A stretch of 36,460 nucleotides of DNA from positions 1-36,460 of the forward strand of contig DVNV01000068.1 of NCBI GenBank assembly GCA_018714125.1, read 5' to 3'. A model generated the notes under the pieces. It saw only the letters and a list, made by a program, of their open reading frames with translations, was not told the DNA's origin and searched no databases. The position numbers and the translations under genes are program-made. The number at the start of each line of letters is the position of its first letter. Position 1 is the stretch's first letter. This DNA comes from Candidatus Galloscillospira excrementipullorum. Lineage in GTDB: Bacteria; Bacillota; Clostridia; Oscillospirales; Feifaniaceae. Below are positions 26,389 through 34,009 of the stretch, piece after piece.

Positions 26389-26883
26389 GTGGCGGGAAAG
26401 AAGGATGGGCGCACACCCCCAAAAACCAACGCCGTACGCCTGCTCGAGCAGGCGAAGGTCCCCTTTGAGCAGCATTTTTACGGGGAGACGGGGGCCGTGA
26501 GCGGGATGGAGGTTGCGCAGGCGCTGGGCCAGGACCCCCGGCAGGTGCTCAAAACACTTGTCACGCAGGGCCGGTCGGGGGAGCACTATGTGTTTGTCAT
26601 CCCTGCCTGCGGGGAGTTGGATTTGAAGAAGGCGGCAAAAGCCGTGGGGGAGAAGTCGATTGAGATGCTGCGGGCAAAGGAGCTGCTGCCACTCACCGGC
26701 TATGTCCACGGGGGATGCTCTCCCGTCGGCATGAAAAAACGCTTTGTCACGGTGATTGATGAAAGCGCCGGGGCCTTTGACAGGGTCATGGTCAACGGCG
26801 GAGCCATCGGGTGCCAGGTGGAGCTGCGCCTTGAGGATTTGGCGCGGCTTGTGCCTTTTAAGACGGCAGACGTCGTGGTCTAG
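26389..26883 (+). CDS. ybaK: Cys-tRNA(Pro)/Cys-tRNA(Cys) deacylase, YbaK family
   Basis: A 164-residue trans-editing factor of the YbaK/ProX family, which hydrolyses Cys from tRNA(Pro) mischarged by prolyl-tRNA synthetase. Conserved elements are KTNAVRLLEQ at the start, VLKTLV (with the conserved Lys), GYVHGGCSPVGMKK (catalytic Gly-Ser-Pro region) and the C-terminal NGGAIGCQVEL. It is about the family's normal length. GTG at 26389 is chosen because the AAGGGAG site lies eight bases upstream; a TTG further up (26368) would swallow that site. The gene is followed by yqeG after 82 bases. Confidence 0.88.
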   Translation: MAGKKDGRTPPKTNAVRLLEQAKVPFEQHFYGETGAVSGMEVAQALGQDPRQVLKTLVTQGRSGEHYVFVIPACGELDLKKAAKAVGEKSIEMLRAKELLPLTGYVHGGCSPVGMKKRFVTVIDESAGAFDRVMVNGGAIGCQVELRLEDLARLVPFKTADVVV

Positions 26884-26965
26884 CGCCTTTTTTGGCAGGG
26901 TCTGTTTTTGCCTAAGCTTGTGCGCAAGGCCGCCTTTTGCGGTATTTCAACAACAAGGAGGACAC

Positions 26966-27478
26966 ATGGGTAAGGGGCTGTTTCCCGACTGCTATTTTCA
27001 TAGCATTTACGATATCACCCCGGAGTTTCTGAAGGGCAAGGGCATCCGGGGCGTGATTTTGGATATTGACAACACACTGGTCTTTTACGGGGTCTACCGC
27101 CCCACGGCACGCAACACCGCCTGGCTCAACGGCCTGACGCAGGCCGGCCTTGCGGTGGCCTTTGTCAGCAACGGGCGCCAGCAGAGGGTGGAGGAGTACA
27201 ACCGGGATTTCGGGTTTTACTTTTCCTTTCGCTCGGGCAAGCCCAAAAAGGCGGGATTTTTGAAAGCGGCGCAGGCAATGAACCTTGCACCGCGTCAGAT
27301 TGCCGTGGTTGGGGACCAGATATACACCGACATTCTGGGCGGCAACCGCGTGGGCATGTTCACCTGTCTGGTGCAGCCCATCAAGCCGGAGCCGTGGCTG
27401 CGCTTTCGGCTCAAGCGGGCGCTGGAGCGCCCCGTTGTCAGAAGACTGAAGCACACGAAGGAGGAGGAGACGCCATGA
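26966..27478 (+). CDS. yqeG: YqeG family HAD IIIA-type phosphatase
   Basis: A 170-residue haloacid-dehalogenase-type phosphatase. Motif I is DIDNTL (the nucleophile Asp), motif II lies in AFVSNGRQQ, the conserved Lys in GKPKKAGF, and motif III in VGDQIYTDILGGNR. This matches the YqeG group found next to ribosome-biogenesis or shikimate genes in Firmicutes; the physiological substrate is not settled. CAAGGAGG sits before the ATG at 26966; an open frame upstream is out of the family pattern. The stop overlaps the next ATG (ATGA), so the genes are translationally coupled. Confidence 0.92.
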   Translation: MGKGLFPDCYFHSIYDITPEFLKGKGIRGVILDIDNTLVFYGVYRPTARNTAWLNGLTQAGLAVAFVSNGRQQRVEEYNRDFGFYFSFRSGKPKKAGFLKAAQAMNLAPRQIAVVGDQIYTDILGGNRVGMFTCLVQPIKPEPWLRFRLKRALERPVVRRLKHTKEEETP

Positions 27479-28344
27479 CGGCGAAATTCGGTCCTGCCGG
27501 AAATTCCGATGCCTTTTACGAGGCCGGAAACAAGGCAACGCTGCAGATTCCCGGATACCTTGAGAGCCTGGGGCTGACGGCTTACGAATACCAGTGCGGG
27601 CGTGGTGTCACGGTGGGGGAGGAGACGGCCAGAAAGCTGGGCGCCAAGGCGGCGGAGCACGGCATCACGCTGTCGCTGCACGCGCCCTACTACATCTCCT
27701 TGTCGAGCGTGGAGCCCGAGAAGCGTGAGGCCAGCATCGGCTACCTGCTGGCCTCGGCGAGGGCGCTGGACTGGATGGGCGGCAGCCGTGTGATTTTGCA
27801 CAGCGGCTCCTGTGGGAAAATGTCCAGGGAGCAGGCGCTCTCCCTGGCCTGTGAAACGCTGGCCCGCGCCCGCGCCGCCCTTGACGAGGCGGGCTATGCC
27901 CACATTGTGCTGTGCCCCGAGACCATGGGGAAAATCAATCAGCTCGGCACGCTCGAAGAGGTGCTCACGCTGTGCGAGCTCGACGAGCGCATGCTGCCCT
28001 GCATCGACTTTGGACACCTCAACGCCCGGACGCTGGGCGCCGTCAGGACACAAGAGGACTATGCCGCCATTCTGGACGCCGTGGAGCAGCGCCTCGGGAA
28101 AGAGCGGGCGCGCAGCTTCCACAGCCACTTTTCCAAGATTGAATACACGGCAGGCGGGGAGAAGCGCCATCTGACCTTTGCCACGGACACGGGCTTTGGG
28201 CCTGATTTTGAGCCTCTGGCGCGGCTTGTTGTGCAAAGGGGGCTTTCCCCCACCATCATTTGCGAATCGGCGGGAACGCAGGATTTGGACGCCCTTGCCA
28301 TGCAGCAGACCTTAAAACAGATTGAGGAGGAGATGGCATCGTGA
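27475..28344 (+). CDS. TIM-barrel protein of the AP endonuclease 2/endonuclease IV superfamily
   Basis: A 289-residue protein. Strand ends carry the metal-ligand pattern of endonuclease IV-type barrels: His in LHAPYYI, His in ILHSGSC, Glu in CPETMGK, Asp and His in CIDFGHLNAR, His in HSHFSK and a final Glu in IICES. That set is nearly complete for three metal ions, so Nfo-like apurinic endonuclease activity is plausible. However, the usual DIDTCH and HxNDSK segments are altered, so a sugar-isomerase/epimerase role is equally open. The operon place between yqeG and pepQ is where many Firmicutes carry shikimate genes. The ATG overlaps the yqeG stop; the next gene overlaps its stop. Confidence 0.75.
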   Translation: MTAKFGPAGNSDAFYEAGNKATLQIPGYLESLGLTAYEYQCGRGVTVGEETARKLGAKAAEHGITLSLHAPYYISLSSVEPEKREASIGYLLASARALDWMGGSRVILHSGSCGKMSREQALSLACETLARARAALDEAGYAHIVLCPETMGKINQLGTLEEVLTLCELDERMLPCIDFGHLNARTLGAVRTQEDYAAILDAVEQRLGKERARSFHSHFSKIEYTAGGEKRHLTFATDTGFGPDFEPLARLVVQRGLSPTIICESAGTQDLDALAMQQTLKQIEEEMAS

Positions 28345-29405
28345 AACAGCCCGGGAGACTGACGCGCTTTCAGCAATCCCTGCCCGCGCAGGCGGCCATT
28401 GTCACGTCCAACCTGAACCGGTATTACCTGAGCGGTTTTTTGGGCACGGCGGGCACGCTGCTGGTGACAAAAGACAAGGTGTTCTACCTGGCGGACGGCC
28501 GGTATTTCGAGGCGGTATCGCAGAAAGTGCCTTTTGCAAAGGCGGTGCTGGTGAAAAGCAAGGGCTGGGACGAGCTGGCGGCGCTGTGCGCCGAGCTTGG
28601 CATCGGGCAGCTTGCCTTTGAGGATTTGGAGATGACGGTGGCCTCCTACCGCGCGCTGGAAAAGGCGATGCCGGGGGTTTCGCTTGTCGGGCTTGCCGAT
28701 GCGCTGCCGCGCCAGAGGGCCATCAAGGATGAGCAGGAGCTCTCGCTCATTCAAAAAGCCCAGTCCGTTACCGACAGGGCCTATCAGGAGCTGCTCAACT
28801 TTATCCGTGCAGGGGTCACGGAGCGGGAGGTGGCACACCGTCTGGAGGAGCTGATGGCCGGCTTTGGAGGCCAGGGCCTTGCCTTTGACACCATTGCCGT
28901 GGCCGGCACCCATTCTTCGCAGCCCCACGGCCGCCCCTCCGACTATGTGCTTGCCGACGGCGACTTTCTCACGCTGGATTTCGGCGCGGCTTACGAGGGC
29001 TACTGCAGTGACATGACCCGCACCGTGGCCATTGGGCACGCCACCGACGAGATGCGCCTTGTCTACGGCACGGTGCTGGAGGCCCAGCAGAGGGCAATTG
29101 AGATGATTGCGGCGGGCGTCTCCTGCCGTGAGGTGGACGCCCTGGCGCGCAGCGTTATGCAAAAACAGGGCTTTGAGCAGTATTTTGTGCACAGCCTGGG
29201 CCACTCCTTCGGCATGGAAATCCACGAGCAGCCCGGCCTGTCGCAGGCCAGCGAGCAGACGCTTGAGGCCGGCATGGTCATGACGGTGGAGCCCGGAATC
29301 TATCTTCCGGGACGCTTTGGCGTGCGCATTGAGGACGATGTCTTTGTCACGCAGACAGGCTGCATCAATCTGACGGCTTCGCCCAAAGAGCTGCTGATTT
29401 TGTAA
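28341..29405 (+). CDS. Xaa-Pro aminopeptidase/dipeptidase, M24 family
   Basis: A 354-residue cytosolic metallopeptidase that removes N-terminal residues ahead of proline. The creatinase-like N-terminal domain (1-125) is followed by the pita-bread catalytic domain. Metal ligands appear in the correct order: Asp in LTLDFGAAYEGYCSDMTR (two Asp), His in HSLGHSFGMEIHE, Glu in VEPGIYLPG and Glu in VRIEDDVFV. It starts with GTG at 28341, which overlaps the preceding stop (GTGA) and is preceded by GGAGGAGATGG. PepP and PepQ are not separable here, so I do not fix a symbol. It ends about 113 bases before efp, which has its own promoter. Confidence 0.9.
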   Translation: MKQPGRLTRFQQSLPAQAAIVTSNLNRYYLSGFLGTAGTLLVTKDKVFYLADGRYFEAVSQKVPFAKAVLVKSKGWDELAALCAELGIGQLAFEDLEMTVASYRALEKAMPGVSLVGLADALPRQRAIKDEQELSLIQKAQSVTDRAYQELLNFIRAGVTEREVAHRLEELMAGFGGQGLAFDTIAVAGTHSSQPHGRPSDYVLADGDFLTLDFGAAYEGYCSDMTRTVAIGHATDEMRLVYGTVLEAQQRAIEMIAAGVSCREVDALARSVMQKQGFEQYFVHSLGHSFGMEIHEQPGLSQASEQTLEAGMVMTVEPGIYLPGRFGVRIEDDVFVTQTGCINLTASPKELLIL

Positions 29406-29434
29406 AAAAAGTCGGGGTTTTGGCAAGATTTCAG

Positions 29435-29463
29435 TTGCATGGCGCTTCGATTTAGGGTACAAT
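29435..29463 (+). promoter_or_regulatory. efp promoter
   Basis: TTGCAT (29435-29440) and TACAAT (29458-29463) at exactly 17 bases. The leader to the efp ATG is about 50 bases. It is one of the best promoter matches in the window. Confidence 0.75.
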
Positions 29464-29518
29464 ATCTGGAGTGAGTGTAAGCATTGCCTCAACAAAAACA
29501 AGGAGGTTCCTGATAACC

Positions 29519-30076
29519 ATGGTTTCTGCAGGCGATTTTAGAAACGGCGTCACCTTTGAAATGGACGGAGGCGTTTACCAGATTATCGAGTTCCAGCATG
29601 TCAAGCCCGGAAAGGGTGCCGCTTTTGTGCGCACCAAGATTCGCAACGTCATCACGGGCGCCGTGGTGGAAAAAACGTTTAGCCCCACAGACAAGTATCC
29701 CACTGCGTTTGTGGAGAGAAAGGACATGGAGTATCTGTATAACGACGGGTCGCTTTACTACTTCATGGACCTTGAGACCTTTGAAAATATCCCCATCAAT
29801 GCCGATATTCTGCCCGACAGCTTCAAGTTTGTCAAGGAAAACGAGCAGGTCAAAATCCTCTCTTACAAAGGGAATGTTTTTGGCGTGGAGCCCCCGTTTT
29901 TTGTGGAGCTCGTGATCACCCACACCGAGCCCGGCTTCAAGGGCGATACCGCCCAGGGAGGCACCAAGCCCGCCGAGCTGGAAACCGGCGCCGTGGTCAA
30001 GGTTCCCCTCTTCATCAACGAGGGGGAGAAAATCCGAATCGACACCCGCACCGGCGAATATATGGAGCGCGCCTGA
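29519..30076 (+). CDS. efp: Elongation factor P
   Basis: A 185-residue, three-domain translation factor that relieves ribosome stalling at polyproline stretches. The acceptor loop is PGKGAA with Lys32 at its tip, the residue that is post-translationally modified in other bacteria; the flanking VKP-GKG matches the Bacillus-type loop more than the EpmA-type. The length is normal. AAGGAGG lies about 12 bases before the ATG, a slightly long but acceptable spacing. A longer in-frame start at 29471 is rejected because it would not match the family N-terminus. Next comes a CD1247-type gene 73 bases on, as often seen in clostridia. Confidence 0.97.
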   Translation: MVSAGDFRNGVTFEMDGGVYQIIEFQHVKPGKGAAFVRTKIRNVITGAVVEKTFSPTDKYPTAFVERKDMEYLYNDGSLYYFMDLETFENIPINADILPDSFKFVKENEQVKILSYKGNVFGVEPPFFVELVITHTEPGFKGDTAQGGTKPAELETGAVVKVPLFINEGEKIRIDTRTGEYMERA

Positions 30077-30149
30077 CCGGCGGCGCTTCGCGCAACGAAG
30101 GCCCGTGGGGATATGTCCCTGCGGGAATGACAGGAAAGGAGAAGAAAGC

Positions 30150-30578
30150 ATGAACCTGACTGAAAAAGTTGCATACCTCAAAGGCCTGATGGACGGCATG
30201 GAGATTGACCTTGAGACCAAGGAAGGCAAGCTGTTTGCCGCCATTGCCGACGTGCTGGAGGACCTGGCGCTCTCGGTGAGCGATTTGGACGACGAAATGA
30301 CCGAGCTGAGCAGTGCGGTCGATGAAATTGACGAGGACCTCGCCGAGGTCGAAGAAATCGTGTTTGACGACGAGGACGACGACGAGTATTTCGAAGTGGA
30401 GTGCCCGGTGTGCGGCGAGGAGTTTTATGTCGACGCCGAAACCGTGATGGAGGGTGAAGCCGTCTGCCCCGAGTGCGGCACCGAAATCGAGGTGGAAGTC
30501 GAAGGCGAAGTGGACGACGAGGACGAAGACGACGAGGAGTGCGAGTGCGGCGGTGACTGCGGCTGCAAGAACCACTGA
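30150..30578 (+). CDS. CD1247 N-terminal domain protein, acidic zinc-ribbon protein
   Basis: A 142-residue protein. The first half (NLTEKVAYLKGLMDGMEID and following) is a helical dimerisation-like segment seen in clostridial proteins named after C. difficile CD1247. Residues about 75-85 form a run of Asp and Glu. A zinc ribbon follows (CPVC, then CPEC, spaced about 22 residues), and the tail is very acidic with a last cluster CECGGDCGCKNH. The function is unknown; the location right after efp is conserved in clostridia. GGAAAGGAG precedes the ATG at 30150. A strong terminator follows the gene. Confidence 0.85.
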   Translation: MNLTEKVAYLKGLMDGMEIDLETKEGKLFAAIADVLEDLALSVSDLDDEMTELSSAVDEIDEDLAEVEEIVFDDEDDDEYFEVECPVCGEEFYVDAETVMEGEAVCPECGTEIEVEVEGEVDDEDEDDEECECGGDCGCKNH

Positions 30579-30605
30579 GAAAAAGATATTCATAGCACGG
30601 CAAAT

Positions 30606-30641
30606 GGCCTGCACGGAAGTTTCGCCGTGCAGGCCTTTTTT
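30606..30641 (+). terminator. Intrinsic terminator after the CD1247-type gene
   Basis: A perfect 11-bp stem (GGCCTGCACGG with CCGTGCAGGCC) and six T. It ends the efp transcription unit and lies only 35 bases ahead of the nucleoside hydrolase gene. Confidence 0.92.
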
Positions 30642-30676
30642 CAAATCCGGGAGAATCGGGAAAGGAGAGAGCTCGA

Positions 30677-31675
30677 ATGAACCCTCAGAGAAGGCCTTTG
30701 ATTCTGGATGTGGACACGGGCAGCGACGATGCGCTGGCCATCCTCACGGCGCTGCTGTCGCCCGAGTATTTTGAGGTGCTGGGCATCTGCACGGTGCATG
30801 GCAACCGCCCTCTGCCCAACACCACCGAAAACACGCTGCGGGTGGTGCAGCTGCTCGGCAGCGACGTCCCCGTCATCCAAGGGTGCGCCAAGCCCATTGT
30901 GGCCGGCATTGACAAGCTTCGCGGCATGCGTGCCAGGGCCAACGAAAAACAGCTCAACGGCCAGGAAAAAGTGGCCTATCATGCCGAATACCTCGACCTT
31001 CCGCCGGCCCTGCGCGGCCCCCTTCCGGGGACCCGCGCCCCACTGTGGTACATCGACACGCTCATGAAGGCCGACCGGAAGGTCACGCTTGTCATGGTGG
31101 GGCCTTTGACCAATTTTGCCCTGGCATACCGGATAGAGCCGCGCATTCTCGAGCATGTGGAGGAAATCGTCATCATGGGCGGCGGGCATGACCAGCACAA
31201 CGCCACCGGCGCCTCGGAATTCAACATTTTTATGGACCCCGAGGCGGCCGCCGTTGTGTTTGAGTGCGGTGAGCATGTCCCGCTCACGGTCATGCCGCTT
31301 GACGCCACCCACCACGCCAACATGCGCCCGCGTCACGAGGCCATCTTCAGAAGCTGGGGCAGCGCCGTGGGGGACTTTGTGGCCGAGATGATTCGCGACA
31401 GGCTGGACGCCTACAACGTCATGCAGCCCCTGCACGAGCCCGACATCGCGCCCATCCACGACGCCCTTTGTCTGATTTACCTCATTGACCAAAGCGTCAT
31501 CACCCTCAAAAAGAGGGTGCGAGGCGACGTGGTGTGCGGCGGCATTGCCGACGGGGCAACGCTGTTTGACACCCGCTACTTTACCGACGCGCCCAAAAAC
31601 TGCACCGTCTGCCTTGCTACCGATGAAGACAAGTTTGCAAGCCTGCTAATTGAGATTTTTTCAAGGGCAAAATAA
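30677..31675 (+). CDS. Nucleoside hydrolase (IunH family)
   Basis: A 332-residue enzyme that cleaves nucleosides to base and ribose for salvage. The calcium-binding signature DVDTGSDD (11-18) is intact, followed by LGICTVHGN, the MGGG...EFN...DPEAAA element in the middle and HDAL near the C-terminus (the His and Asp that complete the active site). It is a little longer than the usual 310 residues because of a loop after about 75. No purine/pyrimidine preference can be read. AAAGGAGAG lies ahead of the ATG at 30677. It has only a 35-base gap after a strong terminator and no visible promoter, so it may depend on read-through or a promoter I missed. Confidence 0.92.
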   Translation: MNPQRRPLILDVDTGSDDALAILTALLSPEYFEVLGICTVHGNRPLPNTTENTLRVVQLLGSDVPVIQGCAKPIVAGIDKLRGMRARANEKQLNGQEKVAYHAEYLDLPPALRGPLPGTRAPLWYIDTLMKADRKVTLVMVGPLTNFALAYRIEPRILEHVEEIVIMGGGHDQHNATGASEFNIFMDPEAAAVVFECGEHVPLTVMPLDATHHANMRPRHEAIFRSWGSAVGDFVAEMIRDRLDAYNVMQPLHEPDIAPIHDALCLIYLIDQSVITLKKRVRGDVVCGGIADGATLFDTRYFTDAPKNCTVCLATDEDKFASLLIEIFSRAK

Positions 31676-31811
31676 AAATCAGGAAAGAAAAAAGCCGGCA
31701 CATCCGTGGCCCTGTCAGGGGAGAGCAGAGCCCCTTTTGAGGGGGGGCTGCAGGCGCCAAGGAAGGCTCTTTGCAAGAATGGCGCAGCGCAGACTTCCCC
31801 CAAAAAGACCG

Positions 31812-31860
31812 AAAAAAAGCCAACTGCCGCAGTGCACTTTTTGGGTGCGCTGCGGCAGTT
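31812..31860 (-). terminator. Terminator of the spoIIID gene (minus strand)
   Basis: A 16-bp stem (31822-31837 with 31845-31860, one G-U pair) with a seven-base loop. Read on the minus strand it ends in seven T, 10 bases after the spoIIID stop. The T-run is on the minus side only, so it serves the minus-strand gene, which argues that the spoIIID fragment sits in its native place. Confidence 0.85.
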
Positions 31861-31869
31861 TGAGAGCTT

Positions 31870-32007
31870 TCAAACACCTTTATACTTTTCCCGTGTGGCG
31901 CGTCCCCCACGGATGTGCCGTTCTTTGAGATTTTGCTCCAAAATGGGGCGCACTTCCTCATAGAGCGCTTTGTTGACCTTGAGCAACCTGTCTGTCACGT
32001 CCTTGTG
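31870..32007 (-). pseudogene. spoIIID: Split spoIIID: 3' end of the sporulation regulator gene
   Basis: Forty-five codons plus stop on the minus strand encode HKDVTDRLL, a middle segment with ALYEEV and ILEQN, and RHIRGGRATREKYKGV. This is the C-terminal half of SpoIIID, the mother-cell DNA-binding regulator that acts with sigma-E in sporulation. In the family the segment is preceded by the HTH with ...GVSKSTV, and HKDLTERL is its end. Here the match breaks off right before that His: upstream codons are those of a mobile-element recombinase in another frame. The 5' part is absent from the window. The gene's own terminator remains. The fragment is GC-rich like the chromosome. I am confident of the family; whether the gene is permanently broken or restored by excision is unknown. 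Confidence 0.88.
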
Positions 32008-33538
32008 TTTCGTCGTTACGAATTAGAACGGTTTCATCCAGACCAAGATCACCCAGCAGCCGGAGGTAAATGTCCACATTCCCGTCCTTGTCCACTTCGA
32101 TCTTCTGGATGATCCGCTTCAACTGGGTGTTGGTCATCTGCCGCACATCGGTGATGTCCTCAATCTCCTTGAAAGTCTGCTGAAGGATGCTTTCCAACTG
32201 CTCACCCTTTGTTAGATGGTAGGACACCATTTTCAGTTCATTTTCCAGCCGCTCGATCTCTTTCCGCATCCCGCCGATCTTATCGTTCAGTTCTTCCCGG
32301 CTGATTAAGTCATCGGCGTACATATCCATGTATTTCTGCCGGGTCTTTTGCAGTTTGGCAAGCTGGGCGGTCAGCTCCTTTTCGTAGTTCAGGTTTTCGT
32401 CCTTTGCCTTATAGACCCGCTGAAATTCCCCCACCACATAGCGAATGACATTTTTCTTTGCTTTCAGCAGCCCGGCAAAATACTCCTGCAAGACCTCGAT
32501 GAGTTCATCCTCGTCCACCGTCACGGCGTTGGGGCAGTTGTCAGCCCCCCGCCCGTTATGGCCGGAGCAGACCCACCGGACATAGGTGTTCTTGTAGGTT
32601 CGGACAGTGCGCCGGAAGGACCAACCGCACTCCTTGCACTTGATGAGGGTGGAGAACAGGTATTTGTTGCTTTGCCGCTCTTTGTCCACCTTGAACGCCT
32701 TGCCGCGGGACTGCATGATCTGCTGGGCCTGCTCAAAGATTTCCGGGTCGATGATCCGCAGATTCGGCCGGTCCACCACCATCCATTCCGAAGCGTCCTT
32801 ATCCGCCCGCTGGCCGGTGAGGAAGTCGGTGACTTCCTGCTTCCCGTTAATGATCTTCCCGGTATATAGCTCATTGGTCAGGATGCGGCAGACACCGTTC
32901 TGGCTCCATTGGCAGTTCCGCTTTGTCCGTAGCCCTCGCTCATTAAGAAAGATGGAGATTTTTGCCGCACCGTAGCCGTCCTTAATATACCACTCATAAA
33001 TCTGGCGGACAACCGCCGCTTCTTCCTCGTTGATGGTAAGATTGAAGTAATCGCCAATGGTCTTGTCATATCCATAGACGATGTTAGGGACACGGCCTTT
33101 TTCCGCATTCATTTTCTTGCCGAACTTCACGCGCTTGGAGGTGTTGGCGCTTTCTTCCTGGGCAAGGGCCCCGAAGATCGTCAGCACAAATTCGCTGTTG
33201 CCCATACTGGTCATGTTGGCAGTCAGGAACTGCGTTTCGATCCCTAATGCTTTCAATTTACGGACATTCTGTAAGAGGTCAACGGTATTCCGGGCAAACC
33301 GGGAAATGTCTTTTACGACCACCATATCAAAGAGGCCATGCTCCGCATCCGCCATCATACGCAAAAACTCTTTCCGGTTCTTGATTTTCGTCCCGGAAAT
33401 ACCCTCGTCCGCATAAAGGCGCACAAGGTTGTCCCCCGTGCGTTTGGTATATTCGGAGAAGAATTCTTTCTGTGCTTCCAGGCTGTTGAGCTGATCTTCC
33501 TTATCGGTGGAAACACGGCAGTAAGCGGCGATATTCAT
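31958..33538 (-). CDS. Large serine recombinase (TndX/TnpX type)
   Basis: A 526-residue site-specific recombinase. N-terminal resolvase domain with Ser10 in AAYCRVST as nucleophile, EGISGTKIKNR and the conserved ISRFARN; a recombinase domain at about 158-260 (KDGYGAAKISIFLNERG, WSQNGVCRIL); a zinc ribbon near 300-345 (CKECGWSF, then CSGHNGRG...NCPN); and a long coiled coil to about 450. These enzymes integrate and excise conjugative and mobilisable elements by recombining short att sites. The ATG at 33538 follows GAGAGG, and a good promoter lies upstream. The last dozen or so residues lie over spoIIID DNA in another frame, so the C-terminus is that of the integrated form. Its 3' end marks the left end of the element. 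Confidence 0.95.
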   Translation of the reverse strand: MNIAAYCRVSTDKEDQLNSLEAQKEFFSEYTKRTGDNLVRLYADEGISGTKIKNRKEFLRMMADAEHGLFDMVVVKDISRFARNTVDLLQNVRKLKALGIETQFLTANMTSMGNSEFVLTIFGALAQEESANTSKRVKFGKKMNAEKGRVPNIVYGYDKTIGDYFNLTINEEEAAVVRQIYEWYIKDGYGAAKISIFLNERGLRTKRNCQWSQNGVCRILTNELYTGKIINGKQEVTDFLTGQRADKDASEWMVVDRPNLRIIDPEIFEQAQQIMQSRGKAFKVDKERQSNKYLFSTLIKCKECGWSFRRTVRTYKNTYVRWVCSGHNGRGADNCPNAVTVDEDELIEVLQEYFAGLLKAKKNVIRYVVGEFQRVYKAKDENLNYEKELTAQLAKLQKTRQKYMDMYADDLISREELNDKIGGMRKEIERLENELKMVSYHLTKGEQLESILQQTFKEIEDITDVRQMTNTQLKRIIQKIEVDKDGNVDIYLRLLGDLGLDETVLIRNDETQGRDRQVAQGQQSAL

Positions 33539-33582
33539 GGCAAAACCTCTCTGTTAAAATAAAACCGTTCTGTTACATCCCT

Positions 33583-33611
33583 ATTGTATCATGTGCTGTT
33601 CGGAATTGCAA
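33583..33611 (-). promoter_or_regulatory. Promoter of the large serine recombinase
   Basis: On the minus strand TTGCAA (33606-33611) and TACAAT (33583-33588) are 17 bases apart. The recombinase would therefore be expressed from inside the element, independent of spoIIID transcription. Confidence 0.75.
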
Positions 33612-33618
33612 CAGGAAA

Positions 33619-33648
33619 AGGGGCGCCCCGCTCATGCAGGACGCCCCT
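33619..33648 (-). terminator. Possible terminator after the TnpW-like gene
   Basis: On the minus strand a 7-bp GC stem, AGGGGCG with CGCCCCT, is followed by TTTTCC. It overlaps the stop of the TnpW-like gene and lies just ahead of the recombinase promoter. Confidence 0.45.
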
Positions 33649-33811
33649 CGCCATCTTTTTCCCCGGTGCCTGCTGCCGTATCCGCGGCAGCCTGTATGGC
33701 AAGCTGTACCTTTTCCTGGTTTGCTTCCATCAAGATTTTCAGTAAGTAGTCGGCGGTAACTGCCGCTGGATTTGGGTTATGGAACCGATAATTGAGTTTC
33801 CTCTTTTTCAC
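33632..33811 (-). CDS. TnpW-like small transposon protein
   Basis: A 59-residue protein: MKKRKLNYRFHNPNPAA, then VTADYLLKILMEANQEK, VQLAIQAAADTA and a charged tail. The pattern 'Y-R-F-H-N-P-N-x-x-x-V-T-A-D-Y-L-L-K' is that of the short TnpW family coded beside serine recombinases in clostridial elements. Function is unproven. The start is a GTG (minus strand at 33811) with GGGGAGG about 12 bases upstream; no ATG fits. It lies 90 bases upstream of the recombinase in the same direction. The 200 bases above it (33812-34009) hold no gene I can support. Confidence 0.72.
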   Translation of the reverse strand: MKKRKLNYRFHNPNPAAVTADYLLKILMEANQEKVQLAIQAAADTAAGTGEKDGEGRPA

Positions 33812-34009
33812 AGCAGCATTCCCACCTCCCCTTTGCTGCCTGCTCTTTGTCCAAGTCTATGAGAGCAGGGCGGAAGATAGTACCCAACAAGGGAAGCAAG
33901 GACGTGTTTCCCAGCAGCGAAATGGATCGGACTCACCACCTTTCGTTAAACTCCCGAAAACTCAGGTGGTTTATCATAGGCGGTGCTGTTCTTGCTTATC
34001 AGGGGACGG

